This document shows, piece after piece, positions 1-7,044 of a stretch of 12,857 nt of DNA; the stretch's first letter is position 1, and the number at the start of each line of letters is the position of its first letter. This DNA is from an uncultured Bacteroidota bacterium. GTDB lineage: Bacteria; Bacteroidota; Bacteroidia; Bacteroidales; SZUA-534. Below the pieces are notes generated by a model. It was not told the origin of the DNA, did no database searches, and worked only from the letters and a program-made list of their open reading frames with translations. The translations under genes were made by a program, and so were the position numbers. The stretch is from assembly GCA_937899145.1 (NCBI GenBank), contig CALBPW010000373.1:1-12857 (forward strand), written 5' to 3'.

Positions 1-603
1 GGCGGCGTGAGCAGCATTGCCGATGTCATTACCATTGAGGTATCGAATCAGCCGGTTGCCGTTATCGATGAGGGCGAAACACTCAACGTGGCAAAAGCCA
101 AACGATATACCTACATTGACCTGAACGCAACCGGAAGCTACGATGCTGATGGCGACGAACTGACCTATAAGTGGTCGGTTGTTGAGCAGGTTGACGGCGA
201 CGGCACATTGTCTGCAGCTGACGGGCAGTCGGTTGTGCTCCAGACCCGTACGGAGGGCAGCTACAAGATTCAACTTGTTGTAAACGATGGTGTATCAGAT
301 AGCGAACCTGTATATATTACTGTAAATGTGATAGATGGTTATGTATCATCAATCGACGGCTTTGCCGATAACATTAGCGTTTATCCAAACCCGACTTGTG
401 GTATTCTCTATATAGATAATTTGAGCGATGGCACAAATTTGATAATCAGAAATATGCAAGGTCAAATTTTGAAAGTTTGCAACAATGCAAGCGAAAAAAT
501 GACTATAAATTTTGCGGAATTGGGAATCGGAAACGGAATTTATGTTGTTAGTGTTTACAATGCCGGCATAGTTAGGAACTATAAAATAGTATATTGCAAA
601 TAA
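1..603 (+). CDS. Secreted PKD-like protein with C-terminal T9SS sorting domain (5' partial)
   Basis: The frame is open from base 1, so only the last 200 codons are present. The first part (to about base 330) looks like a PKD or cadherin-like beta-sandwich: it has the run GSYDADGDELTYKW, then GSYKIQLVVNDGVSDSE and a closing ITVNV strand. After a short linker comes a type A T9SS sorting domain of about 75 residues. This shows the hallmark VYPNP motif near base 380, then LYIDN, MQGQIL and GIYVVSVYNAGIVRNYKIV. By family knowledge, such tails direct export through the Por secretion system and are removed at the cell surface, so this is probably an extracellular or surface-attached protein. Its enzymatic or binding part lies outside the window. 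A hairpin terminator follows 32 bases after the stop. Confidence 0.88.
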   Translation, partial: GGVSSIADVITIEVSNQPVAVIDEGETLNVAKAKRYTYIDLNATGSYDADGDELTYKWSVVEQVDGDGTLSAADGQSVVLQTRTEGSYKIQLVVNDGVSDSEPVYITVNVIDGYVSSIDGFADNISVYPNPTCGILYIDNLSDGTNLIIRNMQGQILKVCNNASEKMTINFAELGIGNGIYVVSVYNAGIVRNYKIVYCK

Positions 604-634
604 ATGATTCATAGCTTTTAATTATTAAAATGCG

Positions 635-662
635 AAAGCGCGGAATTTGTTCCGCGCTTTTT
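635..662 (+). terminator. Intrinsic terminator after the T9SS gene
   Basis: An 11-bp perfect stem (AAAGCGCGGAA at 635-645 with TTCCGCGCTTT at 650-660) closes a four-base TTTG loop and runs into a short T tract. It separates the secreted-protein gene from pncC. Confidence 0.85.
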
Positions 663-688
663 GTATGTCAAAATGTAAAGTAGCTTTT

Positions 689-696
689 TATCTTTG
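689..696 (+). promoter_or_regulatory. Bacteroidetes -7 promoter element for pncC
   Basis: TATCTTTG is a perfect match to the TAnnTTTG consensus. The preferred ATG is at 703, only 7 bases downstream of the element. Transcription should therefore begin at or just before the start codon, giving a leaderless or nearly leaderless mRNA. I see no convincing TTTG element at the usual -33 distance. Confidence 0.6.
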
Positions 697-702
697 CAAG
701 TG

Positions 703-1200
703 ATGAAATCAGAAAACACAATAGCAGCCAGAATTGGCGCATTATTATTGTCGAAAGGCAAAACAATGGCGACAGCCGAAAGTTGCACGGGAGGCAATAT
801 CGCACATTTGATAACCTTAACGCCAGGCAGTTCCGCATGGTACAAAGGCGGTGTAGTGTCTTATGCTACCGGGGTTAAAATTGCTGTACTTGGCGTGTCA
901 TCTGAATTGATTGATAAACACACAGTTGTAAGCGGCCAAGTAGCCGAGGCAATGGCTGATGGCGTGCGCCGGCTTACAAAAGCCGATTTTGCAATATCAA
1001 CAACAGGCATTGCCGGCCCTGATGGTGGAGACACCGAAAATCCTGTCGGAACCGTATGGATTGGAGTAGCCACACAGCATTCAGTTGCGTCAATGCGTTT
1101 TATAGCGGGTGCTTCAAGGGCTGAAAACATCGATAAATTTTCGGAAGCGGCCCTGCAATACCTTTTCGATAATATATGTGCTGAACCGGTGTCCCGATAG
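703..1200 (+). CDS. pncC: Nicotinamide-nucleotide amidase, CinA C-terminal domain family
   Basis: The 165-residue product matches a stand-alone CinA C-terminal domain in length and sequence. Family members deamidate nicotinamide mononucleotide to nicotinate mononucleotide in pyridine-nucleotide recycling, in the cytoplasm. Visible signatures are MATAESCTGG at residues 22-31 (Ser27 is the expected catalytic serine), PGSSAWYKGGVVSYA at 41-55, and STTGIAGPDGG at 99-109. The N-terminal molybdopterin-binding half of full-length CinA is absent. I chose ATG 703 over the in-frame TTG at 694 because the TTG overlaps the promoter element. It forms a single-gene unit between a terminator and the ribosomal-protein operon. 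Confidence 0.92.
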   Translation: MKSENTIAARIGALLLSKGKTMATAESCTGGNIAHLITLTPGSSAWYKGGVVSYATGVKIAVLGVSSELIDKHTVVSGQVAEAMADGVRRLTKADFAISTTGIAGPDGGDTENPVGTVWIGVATQHSVASMRFIAGASRAENIDKFSEAALQYLFDNICAEPVSR

Positions 1201-1286
1201 CTGCCGGAATGGAGAACCGGTGGAAGAAGCGATTATCTGAATTATTCGATTCACCAAAAAATATCTTAAAAAACATTAAAAAAATA

Positions 1287-1318
1287 TTTGCTTAATTGAA
1301 TTTAAAACGCGTACTTTG
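1287..1318 (+). promoter_or_regulatory. Promoter of the rpmB-rpmG-DUF4295 operon
   Basis: A TTTG at 1287-1290 lies exactly 20 bases upstream of GTACTTTG at 1311-1318. This is close to the Bacteroidetes TTTG / TAnnTTTG arrangement, with a one-base difference in the -7 box. The predicted start near 1324 leaves a leader of about 35 bases before rpmB. Confidence 0.65.
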
Positions 1319-1357
1319 CGAACCGATTTTTAAAGAGAAAGAAAACCATAAAGTAAT

Positions 1358-1600
1358 ATGTCACGAGTTTGTCAAGTAACAGGAAAACGTAGCATGGTTG
1401 GTAACAATGTAGGTCACTCTAACTTGAAAACCAAACGTAAATTCCATGCAAATTTGTTCAATAAAAAATTCTACTATCCCGAGGAGGATCGTTGGATTAC
1501 ATTGAAAGTATCAGCAAGCGGTTTGCGCAATATTAACAAAAAAGGTTTGCACACCGTATTGAGCGAAGCTAAAGCCGCAGGTTATATTAATAACATCTAA
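1358..1600 (+). CDS. rpmB: 50S ribosomal protein bL28
   Basis: An 80-residue basic protein that begins MSRVCQVTGKR and continues GNNVGHSNLKTKRKFHANL, the standard bL28 signature. It is a structural protein of the large ribosomal subunit. It has a single cysteine and lacks the zinc-binding CxxC pairs, so it is the zinc-independent form. It leads an operon: bL33 starts 12 bases after its stop and the DUF4295 gene follows. The arrangement and the purine-rich leader fit a highly expressed Bacteroidetes ribosomal operon. Confidence 0.97.
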   Translation: MSRVCQVTGKRSMVGNNVGHSNLKTKRKFHANLFNKKFYYPEEDRWITLKVSASGLRNINKKGLHTVLSEAKAAGYINNI

Positions 1601-1612
1601 AAATTATTGGAG

Positions 1613-1801
1613 ATGGCAAAGAAAGCAAAAGGCAATAGAGTTCAGGTTATTTTGGAGTGCACTGAACAAAAAGAAAGCGGTGTACCAGGAATGTCAAGGT
1701 ATATCACTACCAAAAACCGCAAAAATACAACTGAGCGTTTAGAGCTCCGTAAGTACAATCCTTTCCTTAAGAAAGTAACTCTTCACAAAGAAATTAAATA
1801 A
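1613..1801 (+). CDS. rpmG: 50S ribosomal protein bL33
   Basis: A 62-residue basic protein beginning [20 protein letters not shown], with [29 protein letters not shown], which is diagnostic for bL33. It carries only one cysteine, so it is the zinc-free type. I start it at ATG 1613 rather than the in-frame TTG at 1607 because the ATG gives the conserved MAKK N-terminus. It is the second gene of the operon, with 6 bases to the next start. Confidence 0.96.
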   Translation: MAKKAKGNRVQVILECTEQKESGVPGMSRYITTKNRKNTTERLELRKYNPFLKKVTLHKEIK

Positions 1802-1807
1802 TAAACC

Positions 1808-1960
1808 ATGGCAAAGAAGGTAGTTGCAACACTTAAAACTGGCGAGGCTAAGAGTTTCGTTAAGTGCATTAAAATGGTGAAATCGCCTAAAACAGGCGCT
1901 TACCAATTTAAAGAAGAAATAGTTAACGCAGAACACGCAAAAGATTTCTTTAAGAAATAA
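1808..1960 (+). CDS. DUF4295 small protein, probable Bacteroidetes ribosomal protein bL38
   Basis: A 50-residue, lysine-rich protein starting MAKKVVATLKTGEAKSF and ending EHAKDFFKK. By size, composition and position directly after rpmB and rpmG, it is the Bacteroidetes DUF4295 protein. From memory, and not checked here, a cryo-EM study of the Flavobacterium johnsoniae ribosome reported an extra large-subunit protein called bL38; I believe it is this family. Its place in a bL28-bL33 operon and its strong positive charge fit a ribosomal role. It is short enough to be missed by length-filtered gene calling. A strong terminator follows 16 bases after the stop. Confidence 0.88.
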   Translation: MAKKVVATLKTGEAKSFVKCIKMVKSPKTGAYQFKEEIVNAEHAKDFFKK

Positions 1961-1975
1961 TTGTAAATTCATAAT

Positions 1976-2017
1976 AAAAAGGGCTTCTGACGTTTTTTTT
2001 CGTTGGAAGCCTTTTTT
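1976..2017 (+). terminator. Intrinsic terminator of the ribosomal-protein operon
   Basis: GGCTTC at 1982-1987 pairs with GAAGCC at 2006-2011. A G-U pair and five A-T pairs (1976-1980 with 2013-2017) extend the stem and supply the U tract. It insulates ftsY from the ribosomal operon. Confidence 0.85.
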
Positions 2018-2041
2018 ATTTTCGTAGAAAAATTAGTTACT

Positions 2042-2983
2042 ATGAGTTTGTTCGATCGCTTTCAGAAAAAATCGTTGGACGAAGGGCTTGCTAAAACTAA
2101 AGACAGCCTCTTCAAAAAAATTTCTCACATTATTATTGGCAAGTCAACTATCGACGACGAGGTGCTTGATAATCTGGAAGAAGTGCTGATTACTTCTGAT
2201 GTCGGTGTTGATACCACTCTGAAAATCATCGAACGAATACAAAATCGTGTTAAACGCGATAAGTATCTGAATATGAACGAGCTGAATAAAATCTTGCGCG
2301 ATGAGATAACTGCTCTTTTGGCAGAAAATTCAGCAAATTCACAATCCAATGCAATTGATAACATCGCCAATCCTCCGTATGTGATTATGGTTGTGGGAGT
2401 TAACGGTGTTGGTAAAACAACAACCATTGGTAAACTTGCAAATAAATTTAAAAAGCAAGGCAAGAAAGTTGTGATTGGCGCGGCCGACACTTTTCGCGCC
2501 GCCGCCATCGACCAGCTTGAGGTTTGGGCAAACAGCATAGGAGTGCAGCTAATCAAGCAGAAAATGGGTTCCGACCCCGCTTCGGTGGCTTACGATACAC
2601 TTGAGTCAGCCACCCGCAGTGGAGCCGATGTCGTAATTATCGATACTGCAGGGCGGCTGCACAACAAGATAAACCTGATGAACGAACTGACAAAAATCAG
2701 GAAAGTGATGCAAAAAATAAACCCGGCAGCACCACACGATGTAATGCTCGTTCTTGACGGCTCGACAGGACAGAATGCCTTTGAACAAGCCAAACAATTT
2801 ACTTTAGCTACCGAGGTTTCGTCGTTGGCAATAACCAAACTTGATGGTACAGCCAAGGGTGGCGTTGTTATTGGCATTTCCGACCAATTTAAAATACCTG
2901 TCCGCTACATTGGCGTAGGCGAAGGTATCGACGATTTGCAAGATTTTATTCCTGCCGAATTTGTCGATTCGTTGTTGTCGTAA
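2042..2983 (+). CDS. ftsY: Signal recognition particle receptor FtsY
   Basis: A 313-residue SRP-type GTPase. FtsY is the membrane-associated receptor that docks the SRP-ribosome complex and hydrolyses GTP together with Ffh during co-translational targeting. The order is an N-domain helical bundle (about 1-100) and then a G domain. The P-loop is [10 protein letters not shown] at 119-128, the conserved [15 protein letters not shown] follows, the G3 motif DTAGR is at 201-205, and the G4 motif TKLDG is at 265-269, followed by TAKGG. The long acidic A-domain of E. coli FtsY is absent, as is normal for this phylum. ATG 2042 gives the family N-terminus MSLFDRF; a longer frame from 2003 would run back into the terminator. 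rimO starts 15 bases downstream, suggesting co-transcription. Confidence 0.96.
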   Translation: MSLFDRFQKKSLDEGLAKTKDSLFKKISHIIIGKSTIDDEVLDNLEEVLITSDVGVDTTLKIIERIQNRVKRDKYLNMNELNKILRDEITALLAENSANSQSNAIDNIANPPYVIMVVGVNGVGKTTTIGKLANKFKKQGKKVVIGAADTFRAAAIDQLEVWANSIGVQLIKQKMGSDPASVAYDTLESATRSGADVVIIDTAGRLHNKINLMNELTKIRKVMQKINPAAPHDVMLVLDGSTGQNAFEQAKQFTLATEVSSLAITKLDGTAKGGVVIGISDQFKIPVRYIGVGEGIDDLQDFIPAEFVDSLLS

Positions 2984-2998
2984 TTGAACATAATCAAA

Positions 2999-4297
2999 AT
3001 GCGAAAAAAAGTCAACTTACTGACAATGGGGTGTTCAAAAAACCGTGTGGACACCGAAATTCTTATGCGTCAGCTTCAAGCAAATGGCTTTGACACTTAT
3101 TATGAAGCCGACCCCGCAAAAATCAAATTTGATTTTGTGGCGATAAATACATGCGGATTCATAAACGACGCTAAAGAAGAGTCAATTAACATAATACTCG
3201 AATATGCCGAATTAAAGAAAAAGCATCGTGTCGGAAAAATTGTGGTTTTTGGTTGCTTGAGCCAACGTTATCGCGCTGATTTGCAGACTGAAATGCCCGA
3301 GGTTGATGCTTGGTTCGGAAAATTCGAACTAAAACCAATGCTCGACTACTTCAATGCCGAGTATTTTTGCAATCTGCAGCCACGGCGTGTTGTTACTACA
3401 CCGCCTCATTACGCATACGTAAAGATTGCCGAAGGCTGCAACCGCACATGCTCGTTTTGCGCAATTCCTTATATAACAGGCAAATACCAATCAAGACCAA
3501 TCGGGGAAATTATTGAAGAATGTCAGCAACTTGTAGCATCGGGAGTTAAAGAAATTATATTGATTGCGCAAGATTTGTCGTTTTATGGTGTTGATTTGTA
3601 CAAGAAGCCGTGCCTTGCCGAACTGATGGAACAGATAGCAAAGATAGAAGGATTGTGCTGGCTCAGAATACATTACACCTACCCTGCGCACTTCCCGCTC
3701 GATGTGCTCGACGTGATGGCGCGCCACAGCAACATTTGCAATTATCTCGACATTGCACTGCAGCATATCAGCGACAATATGCTCACCCGAATGCGCCGAA
3801 ATATCAGTAAAGAACAGACCTGCAATCTTGTGCGGGAGTTCCGCAAGCGTGTGCCAGGGCTTGTTTTGCGCACCACATTGCTTGTCGGTCATCCCGATGA
3901 GACTGACGAAGATTTTCAGGAACTTGTTGATTTTGTGAAAGATGTGCGGTTCGATCGTTTGGGTGTCTTTACTTACTCGAACGAGGAAAACACATACGCC
4001 TTTGATAATTACACAGATAATGTCCCTGAAGATGTCAAGCGGCAACGAATGGAGCAGATTATGGCCATTCAACAGCAAATTTCGTTCGAAATCAATCAAA
4101 GGAAAATCGGGCAAACCATTAAAGTTTTGATTGACAGGCATGAAGGCGACTATTATATTGGCCGCAGTGAGGGCGACTCGCCCGAAGTTGACGGCGAGGT
4201 GCTCGTTTTGGGCATCAATCTGCCAATCGGCAACTTTGTAAACGTGCGCGTTACCGATGCCGATGAGTTCGATTTGTATGCGGAGTTGGCTGAATAA
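2999..4297 (+). CDS. rimO: Ribosomal protein uS12 methylthiotransferase RimO
   Basis: A 432-residue radical-SAM methylthiotransferase that adds a methylthio group to an aspartate of ribosomal protein uS12. The N-terminal MTTase domain supplies three cysteines for the second iron-sulfur cluster: Cys12 in MGCSKNRVD, Cys52 in NTCGF and Cys86 in FGCLSQRY. The radical-SAM CxxxCxxC motif is CNRTCSFC at 147-154. The final 60 or so residues form a TRAM domain that contacts the substrate. GCSKNRVD favours RimO over the tRNA-modifying paralogues MiaB and MtaB. ATG 2999 gives a family-like N-terminus; an upstream in-frame TTG at 2984 directly abuts the ftsY stop and is less likely. It is the last gene of the core block, and the convergent accessory genes begin about 100 bases on. 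Confidence 0.96.
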   Translation: MRKKVNLLTMGCSKNRVDTEILMRQLQANGFDTYYEADPAKIKFDFVAINTCGFINDAKEESINIILEYAELKKKHRVGKIVVFGCLSQRYRADLQTEMPEVDAWFGKFELKPMLDYFNAEYFCNLQPRRVVTTPPHYAYVKIAEGCNRTCSFCAIPYITGKYQSRPIGEIIEECQQLVASGVKEIILIAQDLSFYGVDLYKKPCLAELMEQIAKIEGLCWLRIHYTYPAHFPLDVLDVMARHSNICNYLDIALQHISDNMLTRMRRNISKEQTCNLVREFRKRVPGLVLRTTLLVGHPDETDEDFQELVDFVKDVRFDRLGVFTYSNEENTYAFDNYTDNVPEDVKRQRMEQIMAIQQQISFEINQRKIGQTIKVLIDRHEGDYYIGRSEGDSPEVDGEVLVLGINLPIGNFVNVRVTDADEFDLYAELAE

Positions 4298-4396
4298 ACG
4301 GCTCGTATTTTAGCACCTGATTGAGCGGATTTAATAGTGTTTTTAAGCGTGTAGCCGCACAGAGAGTGGCACGTATCGCTCTATTTTAAAACAGAA

Positions 4397-4762
4397 TCAT
4401 TTTGTCAGCTTGCGAAGGGTAGCGGTTGGTCTCACCATCTTTTTTACTTTTCCGCCCATTGATTTTGAGTTTTCGGCATTCTTCCGGGCTTCTTCTTTTG
4501 CAATTCTTGAGCCTTCAAGATAATACGGTCGCTCCTTTTTCTTTTTAGTTTGTAAGATTAGGTAGGGCGACACTTGGCGCGCCATATAGATGCTATCGAC
4601 GGTATCGTGGAAACCTGCATCCATTGCTCTGCGCTGTTTGTTCAATGCATCTTGTTGCCGTGTTGTTTTGGCGGTATGTGTGCCTATCAAAGTGGTTTTG
4701 GCACTTGTTTTAACAGTTGTGCGCCTTTTTCTTTTAGGCGGTTTAATAGTAGTAATCTTCAT
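4397..4762 (-). CDS. Hypothetical very basic protein
   Basis: A 121-residue protein I do not recognise. It is extremely rich in Lys, Arg and Thr, with clusters such as KPPKRKRRTT near the N-terminus, KKKKERPYY in the middle and a basic tail. It has no signal peptide and no membrane segment. The composition would suit nucleic-acid binding, but no domain is visible, so that is a guess. It begins 24 bases after the stop of the upstream secreted-protein gene on the same strand, which supports a two-gene unit and hence a real gene. Shorter frames on the opposite strand cover the same bases but lack start context and protein-like composition. It converges on rimO, with no clear terminator between. 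Confidence 0.5.
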   Translation of the reverse strand: MKITTIKPPKRKRRTTVKTSAKTTLIGTHTAKTTRQQDALNKQRRAMDAGFHDTVDSIYMARQVSPYLILQTKKKKERPYYLEGSRIAKEEARKNAENSKSMGGKVKKMVRPTATLRKLTK

Positions 4763-4786
4763 AATAATATATTTAAAATCAATAGT

Positions 4787-5182
4787 TTATATTATTTCTT
4801 CCATCTCTGCTACGTAGTAAATCCACGGTGAGTCTTTTATGGAAACCTGCACATTAATCCATTTTTTGTATTGGCGGAATATTATAGTGATGCCACTATT
4901 AGGCACGTATGCCCCAATGTGGTACTGCTTATATTTCATTTTTCCGTGTGAGGTGATTATTGGATACCTGACTCCGTTGTAGACTACATAACCTTCTGTC
5001 AACGAGACGATTATCGCAGCACTATCATCTTCTATAACTCGGCTGTCAATCAGTTCGCCGGTCGTCTCGTCTAAAAAATATTGCTCTGTCAGTTTCAGGC
5101 GGAACTGCTGAGGAACCTTCAACTTCGCTTCGGCTGCAGTTGACACTATAAGAGCCACTGCGATAAAAACAATCTTTTTCAT
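4787..5182 (-). CDS. Hypothetical secreted protein
   Basis: A 131-residue protein with an N-terminal signal peptide, MKKIVFIAVALIVSTAAEA, and probable signal peptidase I cleavage after the AEA. The mature part is about 110 residues, with alternating hydrophobic strands (AIIVSLTEGYVVYNGVRYPIIT, then NSGITIIFRQYKKWINVQVSI) suggesting an all-beta periplasmic or outer-membrane-associated protein. I recognise no family. I chose the ATG at 5182 over an upstream in-frame GTG-type start at 5230, because it places the signal peptide at the N-terminus. It heads a two-gene unit with the basic protein downstream. I find no good TAnnTTTG element for it on the minus strand. Confidence 0.65.
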   Translation of the reverse strand: MKKIVFIAVALIVSTAAEAKLKVPQQFRLKLTEQYFLDETTGELIDSRVIEDDSAAIIVSLTEGYVVYNGVRYPIITSHGKMKYKQYHIGAYVPNSGITIIFRQYKKWINVQVSIKDSPWIYYVAEMEEII

Positions 5183-5361
5183 AAGCGTTTTTATTTCAAA
5201 AAAACAGAAAATCCAAACACGTTTCACCAATTTAATTTTTCGTTAATAGTTTGTCAAGTTATTTTTAATAATCGGATGCCTTGAGCGCTTGTTGGTCGTT
5301 GACAACCAGAAGTTTGTATTTTTTGCTTGGAGATAGTTATAAAACAAACCAAAATCTTTTT

Positions 5362-5369
5362 TATATTTG
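5362..5369 (+). promoter_or_regulatory. -7 promoter element of structured RNA copy 1
   Basis: TATATTTG matches TAnnTTTG perfectly and is followed within about 11 bases by GAAGCC, the first sequence shared with copy 2. A TTTTTTGCTTG stretch at 5319-5329 resembles the upstream TTTTTGCTTG of copy 2 (9189-9198), but its spacing to the -7 box differs (32 versus 25 bases). The intervening T-rich run is also similar, so the promoters look homologous. Confidence 0.6.
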
Positions 5370-5374
5370 TTATG

Positions 5375-5661
5375 CTATTGAAGCCAAAACCGATTTGGCG
5401 GAGGCTGATAGGCGACACATAAAATAAAGCGTTACTTGACGCTTTGTTCTTGACATCTTGGAATCTAGCAGTTTCAACCTATCGTCAAGAGAACAAGGCA
5501 GCGGTGATGTCTATGGGTATGTATATTCATAATGGTCGTGCGCCAGCATCGGCTTGATATACATATAAGCGTGGGCTTCGGCGTTGCTCGTTCTTGACGA
5601 TAGGGCAATGCTAGAGCCTCAAGATGTGGAACGAGTTGACAAGGAAAATCCCACGTTTTTA
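5375..5661 (+). ncRNA. Structured noncoding RNA, copy 1 (family not recognised)
   Basis: No credible coding frame crosses this stretch, but it folds strongly and matches 9237-9559 in architecture. A 5' hairpin, GCCAAA/TTTGGC, lies at 5383-5399. A second, AAAGCGT/ACGCTTT, lies at 5426-5445 with CTTG in its loop. Three nested long-range helices follow: Pa 5453-5460 with 5620-5627 (8 bp), Pb 5464-5470 with 5609-5615 (7 bp) and Pc 5478-5490 with 5592-5604 (13 bp). The loops around Pb carry GAATCT..GCA and GGCAATGC.AGAGCC, both kept in copy 2. An AT-rich arm, TATGTATAT at 5518-5526 with ATATACATA at 5557-5565, fills the centre. GTTGCTC at 5583 can pair with GAGTTGAC at 5633, and CGTGGG at 5570 with CCCACG at 5650. 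Those pairs cross Pa-Pc and would make a pseudoknot. Transcript ends and function are inferred. Confidence 0.78.
5624..5660 (+). terminator. 3' hairpin and T tract of structured RNA copy 1
   Basis: CCCACG at 5650-5655 is followed by TTTTT. Its CCAC can pair with GTGG at 5626-5629 (plus a T-G and an A-T pair) to form an intrinsic terminator. The whole CCCACG can instead pair with CGTGGG at 5570-5575. The first option uses bases that also belong to helix Pa, so the conformations compete. Confidence 0.6.
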
Positions 5662-5694
5662 TTTTATAGCAGTTTGGTTTAATAATTAAAGTTT

Positions 5695-5717
5695 ACCTGT
5701 TCCGGGGTTTTACAGGT
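5695..5717 (+). other. Small hairpin upstream of the lipoprotein gene
   Basis: ACCTGT at 5695-5700 and ACAGGT at 5712-5717 are perfect inverted repeats around an 11-base loop, 20 bases before the lipoprotein start. There is no T tract, so it is more likely an operator or leader hairpin than a terminator; the role is unknown. Confidence 0.3.
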
Positions 5718-5737
5718 GTGTTGTAAAATGTCTTATA

Positions 5738-6160
5738 ATGAAACATTTAAGGTCTTTATTACTATTGTTTGCGGTGGCAGTTTGCTTTCTGACAAGTTGC
5801 GACGAAACTGCTGCTATAAAAAAGTTTGTGGCAGAGTTAAATGCTGATTGTCCTATCCGTTATGATGACGAAAATGTGACACTTATCAAGGTGCAGATGC
5901 ACGAAAACTATGTCGAATATGTGTATCAGGATGAAGAGATAGATAGCGACGGGGAATATTCAGTTGCTGAGATTTATGGCGATGATATTGCTAATTGGAA
6001 AAATATAATTATCAAAGGGATTCGAAACACAACCGATGAGGATTATCTTGATTTCTATAAAGAGTGCAAAAACAATAGAATCGGCATCGAGGAGTGCTAT
6101 GTTGGCCGACGGACAAATGGCGCATGCACAATCAGAGTAGAATATTGGGAAATACCATAA
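5738..6160 (+). CDS. Hypothetical lipoprotein
   Basis: A 140-residue protein with a lipoprotein signal: positively charged MKHLR, a hydrophobic stretch to residue 17, and lipobox L18-T19-S20-C21, so Cys21 should be lipidated. The acidic DE directly after the cysteine resembles the acidic surface-export signals described in Bacteroidetes lipoproteins, so outer-surface exposure is possible. The mature region is acidic, with predicted strands such as VTLIKVQMHENYVEYVYQDEE and TIRVEYWEIP at the end. I recognise no family. It lies about 77 bases after the structured RNA terminator, and the next gene starts 24 bases after its stop, suggesting a two-gene unit. Confidence 0.75.
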   Translation: MKHLRSLLLLFAVAVCFLTSCDETAAIKKFVAELNADCPIRYDDENVTLIKVQMHENYVEYVYQDEEIDSDGEYSVAEIYGDDIANWKNIIIKGIRNTTDEDYLDFYKECKNNRIGIEECYVGRRTNGACTIRVEYWEIP

Positions 6161-6184
6161 AACAAAGTATTAATACTATGTGTT

Positions 6185-6982
6185 ATGAACAGAGCGCAAC
6201 AAGTGGAGTTCTGCAAAATATGCGAGCACAGGAAACCCGACATCAAACAAGGTTTGATTTGTGGATTAACTAACGCAAAAGCGGATTTCGAGGTGTCTTG
6301 TGAGAATTTCTCAAAAGATTATAAAGCCCAAGTATATTACAAACAGCAAAAAAAAGGTGTAAGGGAAGAAACAAGGAAAGAAACAAGGAAAGAAACAATA
6401 CTGTTTATTATAACTATAGTAGCGATATTGTCTCGTATTACAGTCAAGCGTGTAAATTCGTATAATAAGAATTTTTTTCAAAAATATAAAACAGAGATAG
6501 TTAATAAAAACAAGAAAAAAGTCAACGAGAAACAAATAGCCGAGTTGAACAAAAAGTTGAAACAAAGCGAGCAAAGCAAACAAATTCCATCAACAAATTC
6601 TTCTGCGAAGAAAACAGTTTCGTTGTCAGACAAAATAACCATAAAATCAGTAGAATTGGCAGGAGTTGACAATAATAATAATGTTGCATACGATTTTGGG
6701 AAAGTCATTTTTTCGACCAAAACGAATTATATAAGAGTTCGAATGAATTTCAATAGTTCGTTGTCGGGTAAAAAAGAATTTACTGTTAAATTGTTTGGAC
6801 CTGACTATAATGGCTATCGTTTATATAACAGTATTACCCAAAAGGTGAAAATGAACTCAAATTCTGTTACTTTTGATAATATAGGACTGCCTGACAAACA
6901 GAAACTGCCATCAGGTAAGTATGTAGTGAAAATACTATGCGAAGATGAGGAATTGAAGTCGGAAGAATTTACAATCTATTAA
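6185..6982 (+). CDS. Cys4-motif membrane-anchored protein with C-terminal beta domain
   Basis: A 265-residue protein in three parts. Residues 9-45 carry cysteines at 10, 13, 26 and 39 (FCKICEHRK, GLICGLT, CENF). I recall this N-terminal pattern from many Bacteroidetes membrane proteins, and it probably binds zinc. Residues 60-71 are a charged ETRK repeat from a 12-bp tandem repeat, followed by a short hydrophobic segment (about 72-83) that may span the membrane. Residues 90-150 are Lys/Asn/Gln-rich and coiled-coil-like. Residues 150-265 form a beta-rich domain ending naturally in YVVKILCEDEELKSEEFTIY. Bases 6670-6904 of this domain are duplicated in the CAP-like gene at 11693. The complete ending here makes this the likely donor. 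It is probably co-transcribed with the lipoprotein gene. Function is unknown. Confidence 0.7.
   Translation: MNRAQQVEFCKICEHRKPDIKQGLICGLTNAKADFEVSCENFSKDYKAQVYYKQQKKGVREETRKETRKETILFIITIVAILSRITVKRVNSYNKNFFQKYKTEIVNKNKKKVNEKQIAELNKKLKQSEQSKQIPSTNSSAKKTVSLSDKITIKSVELAGVDNNNNVAYDFGKVIFSTKTNYIRVRMNFNSSLSGKKEFTVKLFGPDYNGYRLYNSITQKVKMNSNSVTFDNIGLPDKQKLPSGKYVVKILCEDEELKSEEFTIY
6366..6398 (+). repeat. 12-bp tandem repeat inside a coding region
   Basis: About 2.7 copies of AGAAACAAGGAA encode the repeated residues ETRK just before the hydrophobic segment of the Cys4 protein. Being a multiple of three, changes in copy number would keep the frame. Confidence 0.8.
6670..6904 (+). repeat. 235-bp duplication, donor-like copy
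   Basis: Identical to 11959-12193 except for one base (A at 6721 versus T at 12010). It begins at an AAT run coding for four asparagines and ends inside codons for DKQK. Here it sits inside a complete domain. It has no terminal inverted repeats and encodes no transposase. Confidence 0.95.
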
Positions 6983-7044
6983 TAATGAAATTTTTAGCAT
7001 ATATATCAATCACATTTTTTAAATTACCATAAATACCCTTTAAA

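Noticed and set aside
3491..4141. A 216-codon open frame on the minus strand
   Set aside because: It lies wholly antisense to rimO, whose motifs are complete; its composition is that of a reverse-complement shadow.
4574..4831. Overlapping plus-strand frames of 75-85 codons
   Set aside because: They are complementary to the basic-protein gene and spill over its upstream neighbour; Cys/Phe-rich composition and no start context.
5375..5661. Retron or transposon guide RNA
   Set aside because: No reverse transcriptase, TnpB, IscB or other RNA-guided nuclease gene lies in the window, and the fold lacks paired end repeats of a retron msr-msd.
6366..6398. Short tandem repeats as a possible CRISPR fragment
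   Set aside because: The 12-bp units are contiguous, with no spacers, and are in-frame coding sequence.
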